38,200 bases of DNA, from positions 1 through 38,200 of the IMG/VR virus record IMGVR_UViG_3300035228_000290. The stretch is one strand, 5' to 3'. Numbering within the stretch: the stretch's first letter is position 1; every line of letters begins with the position of its first letter. A program made the translations under genes and the position numbers. The notes beneath the pieces were generated by a model, which did no database searches, was not told the DNA's origin, and was given only the letters and a program-made list of their open reading frames with translations. This document shows positions 1 to 6,496 of the stretch, one piece after another. The stretch is from a virus.

Positions 1-684
1 AAAGCGATCAATCTCGATCAACTTAAACAGATTGAACCACTGACTCCTAATCAGGAGAAGGTGTTTGAGTCTTATGCTGCAGGAAAGAACTTAGTTCTAC
101 ATGGTGCAGCAGGAACAGGTAAGACATTCATTAGTCTTTATCTTGCTCTACAAGATGTAATGTCAGAGGATTCTCCTTATCAGAAGGTATACATGGTTCG
201 CTCCCTGGTTCCTACTAGAGAGATTGGATTCTTACCTGGAGATCATGAGGATAAAAGCAACCTTTATCAGATTCCTTATAAGAATATGGTGAAGTATATG
301 TTTCAGATGCCTGATGACAATGCCTTTGAAATGTTGTATGATAACCTTAGGTCACAGGAAACCATCTCTTTCTGGTCCACGTCATTCATACGTGGTGTCA
401 CCATGGACGATTGTGTCATTATCGTTGATGAGTTCTCTAACCTGAACTTCCATGAACTTGATAGTATTATCACCCGTGTTGGTGAGAACTGTAAGATCAT
501 TTTCTCTGGAGACTACACCCAGTCTGACCTCGTTAAACACAATGAGAGGAATGGTGTGTTAGACTTCATGAAAATCATGCAGACAATGCCTTCAGTTGAT
601 GTCGTAGAGTTCGGCATTGAAGACATCGTTCGTTCAGGTTTCGTTAAAGAATACCTCATCTCTAAAATTAATCTTGGTTTCTAA
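1..684 (+). CDS. phoH: PhoH-like P-loop ATPase (5' end outside window)
   Basis: The reading frame is open from base 1, so the start codon lies upstream; 227 residues are visible. A Walker A motif (GAAGTGKT) lies near visible residues 35-42 and a Walker B-type strand ending in VDE (CVIIVDEFSN) follows about 100 residues later. This arrangement, with little sequence after it, fits the PhoH family of NTPases that nearly all marine T4-like cyanophages carry. The family is named after the phosphate-starvation gene of E. coli, but its role in phage is not established; RNA metabolism and phosphate stress have both been proposed. A GTG at 61 is in frame, but the upstream codons continue PhoH-like sequence, so it is an internal valine codon rather than the start. 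The nuclease gene follows after 3 bases. Confidence 0.9.
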   Translation, partial: KAINLDQLKQIEPLTPNQEKVFESYAAGKNLVLHGAAGTGKTFISLYLALQDVMSEDSPYQKVYMVRSLVPTREIGFLPGDHEDKSNLYQIPYKNMVKYMFQMPDDNAFEMLYDNLRSQETISFWSTSFIRGVTMDDCVIIVDEFSNLNFHELDSIITRVGENCKIIFSGDYTQSDLVKHNERNGVLDFMKIMQTMPSVDVVEFGIEDIVRSGFVKEYLISKINLGF

Positions 685-687
685 ATT

Positions 688-1368
688 ATGAGTTTTACAC
701 ACGTCGGTCCAACGACGGGAATACTGGAGTTGGAATCCCGAACACTGCCTCATGGTAGATTTTATAAACTACCTGACGGTGCTTGGGCACCGAGTGTTAC
801 TACAGTGACAGGTCATCAATCCACCGAAGGCATCCGTAAGTGGGAGCAGAGAATCGGATTCACTGAAGCACAAAAGATCAGGACCGCAGCGTCATGGCGC
901 GGCACAAAGTACCATGGACTTGTTGAATTCTATCTTAACAATGACCTGGAAAAAATTGAAAAGAGCGAGGGTTTTCCCCTCTACCTTTTTAGGGCTAGTC
1001 GTTCGACTCTTGATCGGATCGGTCTTATTCACGCTCTTGAAACCAGTCTTTACTCTACTCGTCTTGGTATTGCTGGTCGTGTTGATTGTATAGCAGAGTT
1101 CGATGGTGAACTTGCTGTCATTGACTTCAAAACTACAAAGACTTTGAAGAAAGTTGAGTGGTTGGAGAAGTTCTTCGTACAGGAAGCAGCGTATGCATAC
1201 ATGTATTACGAACGCACTGGTATCGAAGTAGATAAACTTGTAACGTTGTCTGTTGCTGAAGACGGACAGATTCAAGTAGAACAACGTTATGATAAGATCC
1301 CGTACATGAACAAACTCATTGACTGGATTGAAGAATACATGTATTATGTACAGGGGATGAACAAGTGA
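688..1368 (+). CDS. PD-(D/E)XK family exonuclease
   Basis: A 226-residue protein. The core GRVDCIAEF...LAVIDFKTTKT at about residues 130-153 is the metal-binding centre of the PD-(D/E)XK nuclease fold (Asp, then Asp-x-Lys). A helix rich in Gln/Ala (QEAAYAYMY) follows, like the QxxxY motif of the RecB/Cas4 subgroup. Proteins of this type occur in most cyanomyoviruses beside phoH and gp33/gp32 and probably act in DNA recombination or degradation of host DNA in the cytoplasm. Start ATG lies 3 bases after the phoH stop. The end overlaps the possible GTG start of gp33 by a few bases, indicating co-translation. Exonuclease rather than endonuclease activity is inferred from the family. Confidence 0.82.
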   Translation: MSFTHVGPTTGILELESRTLPHGRFYKLPDGAWAPSVTTVTGHQSTEGIRKWEQRIGFTEAQKIRTAASWRGTKYHGLVEFYLNNDLEKIEKSEGFPLYLFRASRSTLDRIGLIHALETSLYSTRLGIAGRVDCIAEFDGELAVIDFKTTKTLKKVEWLEKFFVQEAAYAYMYYERTGIEVDKLVTLSVAEDGQIQVEQRYDKIPYMNKLIDWIEEYMYYVQGMNK

Positions 1369-1388
1369 AAGAGATCGAGGAAAAGTTT

Positions 1389-1610
1389 ATGACACAAGCA
1401 AAGTTCTCTGCCCTAGTAGAGAAGGTGGTCAAGGAATCTAATGGTCTCGTCAATTACATTGAGGCAGTCACATCTATCTGTGATGAATTCGAGATTGAAG
1501 TTGAGACTGCTAGTAAGTTGATCTCTAAACCACTAAAAGATAAAATTAAATTTAATGCTCAGGAGTTAAACTACATTAAACGAACGAGCAGAGGAGTATT
1601 ACCATTATGA
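1389..1610 (+). CDS. 33: Late-promoter transcription coactivator gp33
   Basis: A protein of about 73 residues resembling the core and C-terminus of T4 gp33, which bridges RNA polymerase and the sliding clamp at late promoters. The shared pattern is VEKVV...YIEAVTSICDE..IE.E...KLIS..LK.KI...A..LN, followed by a basic/hydrophobic end (GVLPL), the equivalent of the T4 clamp-binding tail. I chose ATG 1389 because GAGG at 1377-1380 lies 8 bases upstream. GTG 1365, overlapping the previous stop and preceded by GGGG, would add 8 residues and is also possible. The 3' end overlaps the DUF1825 gene as ATGA. Its presence agrees with the TATAAATA-like late promoters found later in the window. Confidence 0.78.
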   Translation: MTQAKFSALVEKVVKESNGLVNYIEAVTSICDEFEIEVETASKLISKPLKDKIKFNAQELNYIKRTSRGVLPL

Positions 1611-1972
1611 CACAGGATTTTTTTGATTCTGATGTAGTTCGAGAAGAACTAGAGAACATACAATCTACCTACACAGAACTTCTGAAGATGTCTAACAAAC
1701 TTCAGGAGTTCTCTCCGCAAGAGCGGTTAGACCATATCAATAAGACATTGGAGTTGATTGCCAAGCAGAAGGTGTTCTATGCACGTCTGGCATTGGCAGC
1801 ACACCACGTTGCAGAGGAGGATCAGGATGGAACGGTGCAGGATATGAAAACCCGTATCGATTCCATCTCTCAAGTCTATTCTGGTGGAATGGATCTGACT
1901 ACTGTCCTAGATCAGATGGAGGGCAAACTCAAGGAGTGGAAGTCTCAGATCGTTGAAGAACAGGGGACTTGA
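1607..1972 (+). CDS. DUF1825 family protein
   Basis: A 121-residue, largely helical protein. The N-terminus FFDSDVVREE followed by a helical region with KMSNKL and LELIAKQKVFYARL matches the cyanobacterial DUF1825 family, whose members begin with FFDSEIV and have the same helix pattern. The family is found in cyanobacteria and their T4-like phages, where it sits between gp33 and gp32; its function is unknown. The position corresponds to that of dsbA in T4, but no similarity to DsbA is evident. ATG overlaps the gp33 stop (ATGA), so translation is probably coupled. Probably a cyanobacterial-lineage gene fixed in the phage replication block. Confidence 0.75.
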   Translation: MTQDFFDSDVVREELENIQSTYTELLKMSNKLQEFSPQERLDHINKTLELIAKQKVFYARLALAAHHVAEEDQDGTVQDMKTRIDSISQVYSGGMDLTTVLDQMEGKLKEWKSQIVEEQGT

Positions 1973-2041
1973 CAACTCATATATAATATGCCATGATACT
2001 CATGGCACCACAAGCCAAATACAAATACGGAGAATACAAAC
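1969..2041 (+). promoter_or_regulatory. gp32 leader with perfect stem-loop
   Basis: The intergenic leader holds an uninterrupted inverted repeat at 1989-2007 (TGCCATGA, loop TAC, TCATGGCA). A ribosome binding site GGAG at 2029-2032 lies 9 bases before the gp32 ATG. TTGACA (1969-1974) and TATAAT (1982-1987) are present but only 7 bases apart, so they cannot be one normal sigma70 promoter. In T4, gp32 represses its own translation by binding structured leader RNA; this stem-loop is a candidate operator or RNA stabiliser by analogy. Confidence 0.5.
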
Positions 2042-2989
2042 ATGTCTTTTGCATCACTCAAGAAGTCCAGCGGCACTTCCTTCGCCTCTCTTAGCACTGC
2101 TATTGAGAAGATGAACAAGCCTTCTGGATCTAAAGTTGATGAACGCCTCTGGAAACCAGAGGTTGATAAGAGCGGCAACGGTTACGCTGTTATCAGATTC
2201 CTGCCTGAAACTGAATCAGATCTGCCATGGGCACAGGTATGGAGTCATGCATTTCAGGGACCTGGTGGTTGGTACATCGAGAATTCTTTGACTACTCTTG
2301 GTCAAAAGGATCCTGTCGGTGAGATGAACCGTCAACTCTGGAACAGTGGTGTCGATGCTGACAAGGAAATTGCACGTAAACAGAAGCGCAAACTGTCCTA
2401 CTACAGCAACATCTATGTCGTTCGGGATCCTCTACATCCTGAGAACGAAGGTCGTGTCTTCCTTTACAAGTATGGTAAGAAGATCCATGACAAGATCGTC
2501 GCTGCTGCACAACCACAATTTGAAGATGAAACACCCATCAACCCCTTCGATTTCTGGAAGGGTGCTGACTTCAAACTGAAGATCACAAAGGTTGCTGGGT
2601 TCTGGAACTATGATAAGTCTGAGTTCGACCGTGCTGGCACCCTTGGTGGTTTCAGTGATGAAGAACTGGAAGGTGTCTACAACAAAGAGTATTCACTCAA
2701 AGAGTTTAGTGATCCTTCTAACTTCAAGTCATATGAAGAACTTGAGACACGTCTCAGGGCTGTGCTGAACAAGCGTTCAACTCCTAGAGTTGATGAGTCA
2801 TATGAAGATGAGAACGAAGGTCGCGGTAGGCAGATTGGATCTTTCAATTCTGCAGATATTATGGCATCAGCACCCAGTGCACAAAGTGTCCCTGCTGCTC
2901 CCAGTGGGTTCGGTGACCGTGTAGAATCAGTACAGCAGTCAGATGAACCTGACCTGTCGTATTTTGAAGACCTCGCGTCCGAACTCTAA
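2042..2989 (+). CDS. 32: Single-stranded DNA-binding protein gp32
   Basis: A 315-residue homologue of T4 gp32, which coats single-stranded DNA and organises the replisome and recombination. The order of segments is the same: a basic N-terminal cooperativity region, an OB-fold core (IRFLPE..., WYIEN, KLSYYSNIYVVRDP..PENEGRVFLYKYGKKI near residues 115-147, FKLKITKVAGFWNYD), then a flexible linker and an acidic C-terminal tail (DEPDLSYFEDLASEL) that recruits partner proteins. Unlike T4 gp32, the zinc-ribbon cysteines are missing: positions matching Cys77, Cys87 and Cys90 are non-cysteine, though a His equivalent to His64 remains. Strong RBS GGAG at 2029-2032. Transcription probably continues into the next gene, whose ATG immediately follows the stop. 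Confidence 0.95.
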   Translation: MSFASLKKSSGTSFASLSTAIEKMNKPSGSKVDERLWKPEVDKSGNGYAVIRFLPETESDLPWAQVWSHAFQGPGGWYIENSLTTLGQKDPVGEMNRQLWNSGVDADKEIARKQKRKLSYYSNIYVVRDPLHPENEGRVFLYKYGKKIHDKIVAAAQPQFEDETPINPFDFWKGADFKLKITKVAGFWNYDKSEFDRAGTLGGFSDEELEGVYNKEYSLKEFSDPSNFKSYEELETRLRAVLNKRSTPRVDESYEDENEGRGRQIGSFNSADIMASAPSAQSVPAAPSGFGDRVESVQQSDEPDLSYFEDLASEL

Positions 2990-3277
2990 ATGAAATTCCT
3001 TGCTCTCCCTTTACTCCTCGCTGCAACTGCAACTCCTGCAAGTGCACTGACCTGGGGAGAGTTTTGGGAACCCTTCCAAGGTGATACTCATCACCATTAT
3101 ATTGAAAGAGATTATTACCGACATCATGTGCCTCGTCGTACATGGTGTTGGGATTACGTTCAACATGAAGAGTATATCTCAGGCGACTACAGTCGCAGTG
3201 GTAGGTATAGACCAGGTTGGGTTAGAAAATGGACCGAACGTGTACGTGTACCATGTAGACGTAAACATTACCATTGA
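2990..3277 (+). CDS. Small exported His/Tyr/Arg-rich protein
   Basis: A 95-residue protein beginning with a textbook signal peptide: MKF, a hydrophobic stretch LALPLLLAATAT, then PASA-L, a likely signal peptidase I cleavage after residue 19. The mature part is only about 76 residues, unusually rich in His, Tyr, Trp and Arg (HHHY, RRTWCWDY, RKHYH) and has two cysteines that could form a disulfide in the periplasm. The start directly abuts the gp32 stop, and hairpins follow the stop. I recognise no family. Export suggests a role at the envelope during infection; metal or nucleic-acid binding is possible from composition but unproven. Confidence 0.7.
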   Translation: MKFLALPLLLAATATPASALTWGEFWEPFQGDTHHHYIERDYYRHHVPRRTWCWDYVQHEEYISGDYSRSGRYRPGWVRKWTERVRVPCRRKHYH

Positions 3278-3284
3278 ACTGATG

Positions 3285-3305
3285 CCAAAAACAACTTTTG
3301 GTTTC
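3285..3305 (+). terminator. Candidate intrinsic terminator
   Basis: Inverted repeat CCAAAA (3285-3290), 5-base loop, TTTTGG (3296-3301), followed by TTTCATAT just after the stop of the exported-protein gene. The stem is AT-rich, so on its own it would be weak; a second hairpin follows immediately. Confidence 0.4.
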
Positions 3306-3313
3306 ATATATCG

Positions 3314-3355
3314 CCCCCAAAAAATTCGGGGTATTTTTTCACCCCTAGGGTTTTT
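3314..3355 (+). terminator. Candidate intrinsic terminator with GC stem and T-runs
   Basis: CCCC (3315-3318) can pair with GGGG (3328-3331), followed by TATTTTTT. Alternatively GGGGT (3328-3332) pairs with ACCCC (3341-3345), followed by TAGGGTTTTT. Either fold places a GC stem before a T-run, in the 90-base gap after the gp32/exported-protein unit. Probably ends or attenuates that transcript. Confidence 0.55.
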
Positions 3356-3367
3356 CAAGAATTTATC

Positions 3368-3565
3368 ATGACACACTACAAACCATATTCGCCCGAATGG
3401 CATAGATATCGCAATCTCAGGGATTCTATTGAATCCTATCTAAATGAGTATGTGGACTCTGATGTTATATGTGGTGATATCCTTGATATTCTCGAAGATC
3501 GCCGTACGGACGCAGAGAACGAAATCAGTAGAATGACCAGCATGATTGATCATTTGTCTAAATAA
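3368..3565 (+). CDS. Small conserved-type unknown protein (65 aa)
   Basis: A 65-residue acidic, mostly helical protein with aromatic residues at the N-terminus (HYKPYSPEWHRY) and a charged C-terminal helix (DILDILEDRRTDAENEISRM). It begins 12 bases after the second candidate terminator hairpin, and its stop TAA overlaps a CTAAATA motif. I do not recognise a domain. The compact size and helical pattern are like many early cyanophage accessory proteins near gp32, but nothing here shows a function. The absence of a clear Shine-Dalgarno sequence makes the start slightly uncertain. Confidence 0.6.
   Translation: MTHYKPYSPEWHRYRNLRDSIESYLNEYVDSDVICGDILDILEDRRTDAENEISRMTSMIDHLSK
3558..3564 (+). promoter_or_regulatory. 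Late-promoter-like motif CTAAATA
   Basis: CTAAATA overlaps the stop of the 65-aa gene, 22 bases before the next ATG. It resembles the T4-type late promoter element TATAAATA; alone it is weak evidence because the stop codon contributes part of the match. Confidence 0.25.
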
Positions 3566-3585
3566 TTTCGACTAGGAAAGAATAA

Positions 3586-3900
3586 ATGCTTTCTACAAAA
3601 TACAGACTCCGACTGGAGTCGATCTGCAGATGTATCGCGAATTCGCAAGATGTCTCCATCGAAGATATGATCTGGGCAGAAAAACTTGCTAAGGCACACA
3701 CTCTTGCAAAAGATTGGTTGCAACAAGCAAGAAGGCAATCCTCTCAAAACATTGAGGATGGCAGTACCGACGATTTTCTGAATAGGATGGGATTAGGTGA
3801 CCCCGACCCATCCAATCATAAAACGGGGTTCGGTAGTGCAGACGAAATAGTTGATTGGTTTCAACGTGAAAAACCTGATGATTGGAGACAACGTGACTGA
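3586..3900 (+). CDS. Unknown protein (104 aa)
   Basis: A 104-residue protein with a helical N-terminal half (SIEDMIWAEKLAKAHTLAKDWLQQARRQ near residues 24-51) and a polar C-terminal half ending in a Trp-rich acidic segment (EIVDWFQREKPDDWRQRD). There are no recognisable catalytic motifs. AGGAAAG lies upstream of the ATG as a modest ribosome binding site. The last 8 bases overlap the GTG start of the glutaredoxin-like gene (GTGACTGA), so the two are probably translated together. Function unknown. Confidence 0.65.
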   Translation: MLSTKYRLRLESICRCIANSQDVSIEDMIWAEKLAKAHTLAKDWLQQARRQSSQNIEDGSTDDFLNRMGLGDPDPSNHKTGFGSADEIVDWFQREKPDDWRQRD

Positions 3901-4348
3901 GATTAAGATCACACCTGAAACTTATCAAAAAATGAATGAAGAGTTCATTGAAGATGATATTCCATTCCGAATTGCTGTTCCTACACAAGAGGCAATTGAC
4001 AAGTGGCAATCACAACCACCACAACATATTGGTGTTGTTCATAATGTTGATATGGTTGCTGAAATGTGGAAATTAGAAAACGAACGAATTGCTAAAGGTA
4101 AGTTGGTTGATAGTCTTTGCGTAGTTTATAGCAATGGCAGTCAAGAATGTGATAGAGCAAAATCACTTCTCGAATCTCTCGGAGGAGAGTTTTTAGAATA
4201 TCGTCTAAATAATCATTTTACACAACGCTCATTTGAATCAGAATTTGGATCAGGCGCACCTTATCCTCAGATTGCTATAGGTGCAAAACATATAGGTGAT
4301 TTGAAAGACACACTACACTACTGTTCAGAAAAAGGTTTGTTACCATGA
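3893..4348 (+). CDS. Glutaredoxin-like protein lacking the first active-site Cys
   Basis: About 151 residues from the GTG start. The N-terminal 70 residues are an unassigned acidic extension; residues 75-150 have the glutaredoxin/thioredoxin fold pattern: strand VVYSNG, active-site region SQECDRAKSLLESLG, the cis-proline segment PYPQIAIG (Pro near 125) and a final GDLKD helix. In glutaredoxins the active site is CPYC; here the first, nucleophilic Cys is Ser (about residue 83) and only the second Cys (about 86) remains. Start GTG 3893 has GGAGA at 3884-3888 and overlaps the previous stop. An ATG at 3851 is in frame but would overlap the previous gene by 50 bases and has no better RBS. Possibly a binding or altered-redox protein rather than a classic reductase. 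Confidence 0.7.
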   Translation: MTEIKITPETYQKMNEEFIEDDIPFRIAVPTQEAIDKWQSQPPQHIGVVHNVDMVAEMWKLENERIAKGKLVDSLCVVYSNGSQECDRAKSLLESLGGEFLEYRLNNHFTQRSFESEFGSGAPYPQIAIGAKHIGDLKDTLHYCSEKGLLP

Positions 4349-4485
4349 CTACAAAGCAATACACTAACGGTAAAGGCGATATCTGGGAATGGGAGGATAC
4401 TCCATTCTTAGCAGAATTTAGAGAGAGACATGACTACTCCAAACTGGCAACACCACTCAAACAAAAACCAAAAAAGAAGTCTTAA
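4345..4485 (+). CDS. Small unknown protein (46 aa)
   Basis: A 46-residue ORF whose ATG overlaps the stop of the glutaredoxin-like gene (ATGA), a typical translational coupling in this genome. It begins MTTKQYTNGKGDIWEWED and ends in a strongly basic tail (KQKPKKKS). The overlap, the biased composition and the position right before a strong terminator support a real gene, but no family is recognised. The basic tail might bind nucleic acid or an acidic partner. Confidence 0.55.
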   Translation: MTTKQYTNGKGDIWEWEDTPFLAEFRERHDYSKLATPLKQKPKKKS

Positions 4486-4510
4486 ACCTCAGGCATTACG
4501 TCAGGCAAAA

Positions 4511-4558
4511 GCAAGAAGAAAAGCACTCCTCAGGAAACTGAAGGGTGCTTCTTTTTTT
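4511..4558. terminator. Strong bidirectional intrinsic terminator
   Basis: Stem 4522-4533 pairs with 4538-4549 (12 positions, one mismatch and one G-T), closed by a GAAA tetraloop. On the + strand it is followed by T7 (4552-4558). On the minus strand the other side gives a T/C-rich run (complement of 4511-4521). It sits between convergent genes, the 46-aa gene on + and gp53 on minus, and can end both transcripts. The gp53 stop codon overlaps the T-run. Confidence 0.88.
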
Positions 4559-5522
4559 AGTATCCTCCGCCAGATGATCCAGAACTTCCACTACTGCTAC
4601 TAGAAGAACTACTGCTGCTAGACGAACTACTACTGCTGCTAGAAGAAGAGGAAGAGGAAGATGAATCCGAAGTAGACCCAGAATCCGTTGTTCCTGCATA
4701 TACACCAGAATCGTTGGTGGAACTACTAGCGTTGTCTGTCTGTTGTGCAACTGTAAATGCAACCTGAGAGGATGCAGAAGTAGTTGCAAACTGCCTATCA
4801 CCATAATCCTGAGAGGATGCTCGTTTAGTAATAGCAATGCGACCAATATCACTCTCATAGACAGTCTTATTAGTGAGGTAATTCTCATCAATAACACTAA
4901 ATGTCTTTTTAAGATCATCTTCGTCAACTTCATCATTTGGTAGATATTCAACCAAATCGGTAAATTCTGAAACGAAGTTAGCAAGGAATGCTGGTTTCAA
5001 CAAGTAAATATTACGCTTATAATCGTTATTTGCCAGTTCATAATCATAATTAGATATAGGCATTACCTTGTCAAGGTATATGGTACCATTTGAGTCTGTA
5101 TATTGGAAATTGGCATTTACTTCAATACCACCATCTAGGAGCAATTCCCCCTGATTGTTTCGTATTTCTATAGTCTCATAATGATGAATAACTGCTGGAT
5201 TACTTTTATATTTTCTTTCAACATAATCCATCAACTCAGATTCACTCATAGGCCATTCATTGTATAGATTGATTATATTATTGGCGAGCAATATCACCCA
5301 ATCTAGTTTAGGATCACCATATGCCTTGTCAGCAACGTTATCGGGTCTCTCATTACCCTGTACTGAGTATTGTTGGAAACCAAGAAGAGCACCGCTTAAA
5401 TCATCCCTGATTTTAATACGACGAAATAAGTTCTTCGCTTGTACATAGGGATCCACACCCTGCTTACGAATACTGTCTAAACGTATATAAACGTTTGGTA
5501 AATAGGAAAAATAATTACTCAT
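4557..5522 (-). CDS. 53: Baseplate wedge subunit gp53 with poly-Ser tail
   Basis: A 321-residue protein. The N-terminal two thirds match T4 gp53, the wedge component that helps join wedges into the baseplate, with the diagnostic segment DKAYGDPKLDWVILLANNI near residues 65-83 (T4 has AIYGNPQLYWVLL). The C-terminal third is not in T4: a Ser/Thr/Asp-rich linker, then 25 consecutive serines (bases 4590-4664 on the complement) and a GSSGSSGGGY end. The serine run mixes TCN and AGY codons. The gene overlaps gp48 by 4 bases in the same direction, so gp48-gp53 form a two-gene minus-strand operon ending at the hairpin at 4522-4549. The tail may be flexible or exposed on the baseplate. Confidence 0.88.
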   Translation of the reverse strand: MSNYFSYLPNVYIRLDSIRKQGVDPYVQAKNLFRRIKIRDDLSGALLGFQQYSVQGNERPDNVADKAYGDPKLDWVILLANNIINLYNEWPMSESELMDYVERKYKSNPAVIHHYETIEIRNNQGELLLDGGIEVNANFQYTDSNGTIYLDKVMPISNYDYELANNDYKRNIYLLKPAFLANFVSEFTDLVEYLPNDEVDEDDLKKTFSVIDENYLTNKTVYESDIGRIAITKRASSQDYGDRQFATTSASSQVAFTVAQQTDNASSSTNDSGVYAGTTDSGSTSDSSSSSSSSSSSSSSSSSSSSSSSSSGSSGSSGGGY

Positions 5523-6496
5523 TGATCAGTTAGCATATCTCTGGTGAGGAAGGCGGTTTCATCGAACTGTAGAGTAAGTTCGTACGCCGAAGGACCATAA
5601 TCATACTCATCGTTATCACCAGTGGCACCATTTCTAATGGTATTCAACTGACCGTCTGGTGTCATATTCACTGACATATTAGTCAGGACACATTTTGTAG
5701 GAAACTTCATCATGAACGATAATGTTTCGGGTTTTGACATATTGTCAGAGACCTCATTACCATTGTTTTTGTATCGAACGATGCTGAGTTGGAAGAAGTC
5801 TGGGATTGTGAGCCAGCGATCTCCTCTGCCTGCTCCACTATCGATAGCAGTAAACAAAGCACCCTGACCTCCAGAACTACCGTTTTTCCCAGGTAGCATG
5901 GATACTCTGAGTGTTTGAACAATTTTTGTAATCGCAACAACATCTTCGGGACTCCTCGGCGCTAGTCTAAAGTTAAAACTATGCTTCCTGTAATCCGTAC
6001 CTTGGAATGTTGTTTCTTCGTACGGATTAAGGATTGCTTTTGCCGTGAGTGCAGTAATGTCATTAAATGACAAGTTCGTCTGCCCCATGTTTGCGAGGTT
6101 TGCACCTGATGCTGCAACTTGACCAGCAAGTTGCGACTTGAGTTGTTCAGCAGCAGATGATATAGTATTACCAATATCGCTTGTACCGTCTTTTACACCT
6201 TTCATTACTGCCATACCACCACCGCCAACGGCGACCTGGTTATATCGCGTAGTGTAAGTTTCAACTAGACCCGCAGGTAAGTATAGATAAATTGTCTCTT
6301 TTGCTGTGCCAGAGGACGTGCGACCTGGTGTACCACCACCTACATAACTGTAGGGGTTGTTGGATTTGGAGTCATAAATATCAATTTTAAGATAATCCAT
6401 CGCCTTTGTCGGGAAGGACATATCACCACTGACTGCAGCTCTACTACCGTTTGTCGTTGTTCCTACGGGTTTTACCCTGGGAAATACTAATGCCAT
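5519..6496 (-). CDS. 48: Baseplate tail-tube cap gp48
   Basis: A 325-residue protein, first in the minus-strand pair with gp53. It has an N-terminal region with YLKIDIYD and IYLYLPAGL, a middle Ala/Gly region and a C-terminal half with HSFNFRLAPRSPEDV, FPTKCVLTNMSVNMTPDG and YELTLQFDETAFLTRD. The last motifs are those of the tail-tube-like beta domain shared by T4 gp48, gp54 and gp19. Its place directly beside gp53 and opposite gp4 is the usual cyanophage arrangement for gp48, which sits on the hub dome and starts tube polymerisation. Its ATG overlaps the ATG of gp4 on the other strand by 2 bases; no clear RBS is visible. It could be confused with gp54, but the context favours gp48. Confidence 0.8.
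   Translation of the reverse strand: MALVFPRVKPVGTTTNGSRAAVSGDMSFPTKAMDYLKIDIYDSKSNNPYSYVGGGTPGRTSSGTAKETIYLYLPAGLVETYTTRYNQVAVGGGGMAVMKGVKDGTSDIGNTISSAAEQLKSQLAGQVAASGANLANMGQTNLSFNDITALTAKAILNPYEETTFQGTDYRKHSFNFRLAPRSPEDVVAITKIVQTLRVSMLPGKNGSSGGQGALFTAIDSGAGRGDRWLTIPDFFQLSIVRYKNNGNEVSDNMSKPETLSFMMKFPTKCVLTNMSVNMTPDGQLNTIRNGATGDNDEYDYGPSAYELTLQFDETAFLTRDMLTDQ

Noticed and set aside
892-1284. 130-codon minus-strand frame inside the PD-(D/E)XK gene
   Set aside because: Shadow of a recognised gene; no start signal or similarity.
1969-1987. TTGACA followed by TATAAT as a sigma70 promoter for gp32
   Set aside because: Spacing is only 7 bases instead of about 17, so the two boxes cannot be used together; TATAAT alone could still act.
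3851-3892. ATG 3851 as the start of the glutaredoxin-like gene
   Set aside because: It would overlap the previous gene by 50 bases, while GTG 3893 has GGAGA at good spacing and a typical short overlap.
4590-4664. Repetitive serine-coding DNA as a CRISPR or microsatellite
   Set aside because: No direct repeats with spacers; codons are mixed and in frame with gp53.
4496-4984. 162-codon Leu-rich minus-strand frame overlapping the end of gp53
   Set aside because: An alternate-frame shadow of the gp53 Ser-rich tail; its Leu/Val repeats come from frameshifted serine codons and it runs through the terminator.
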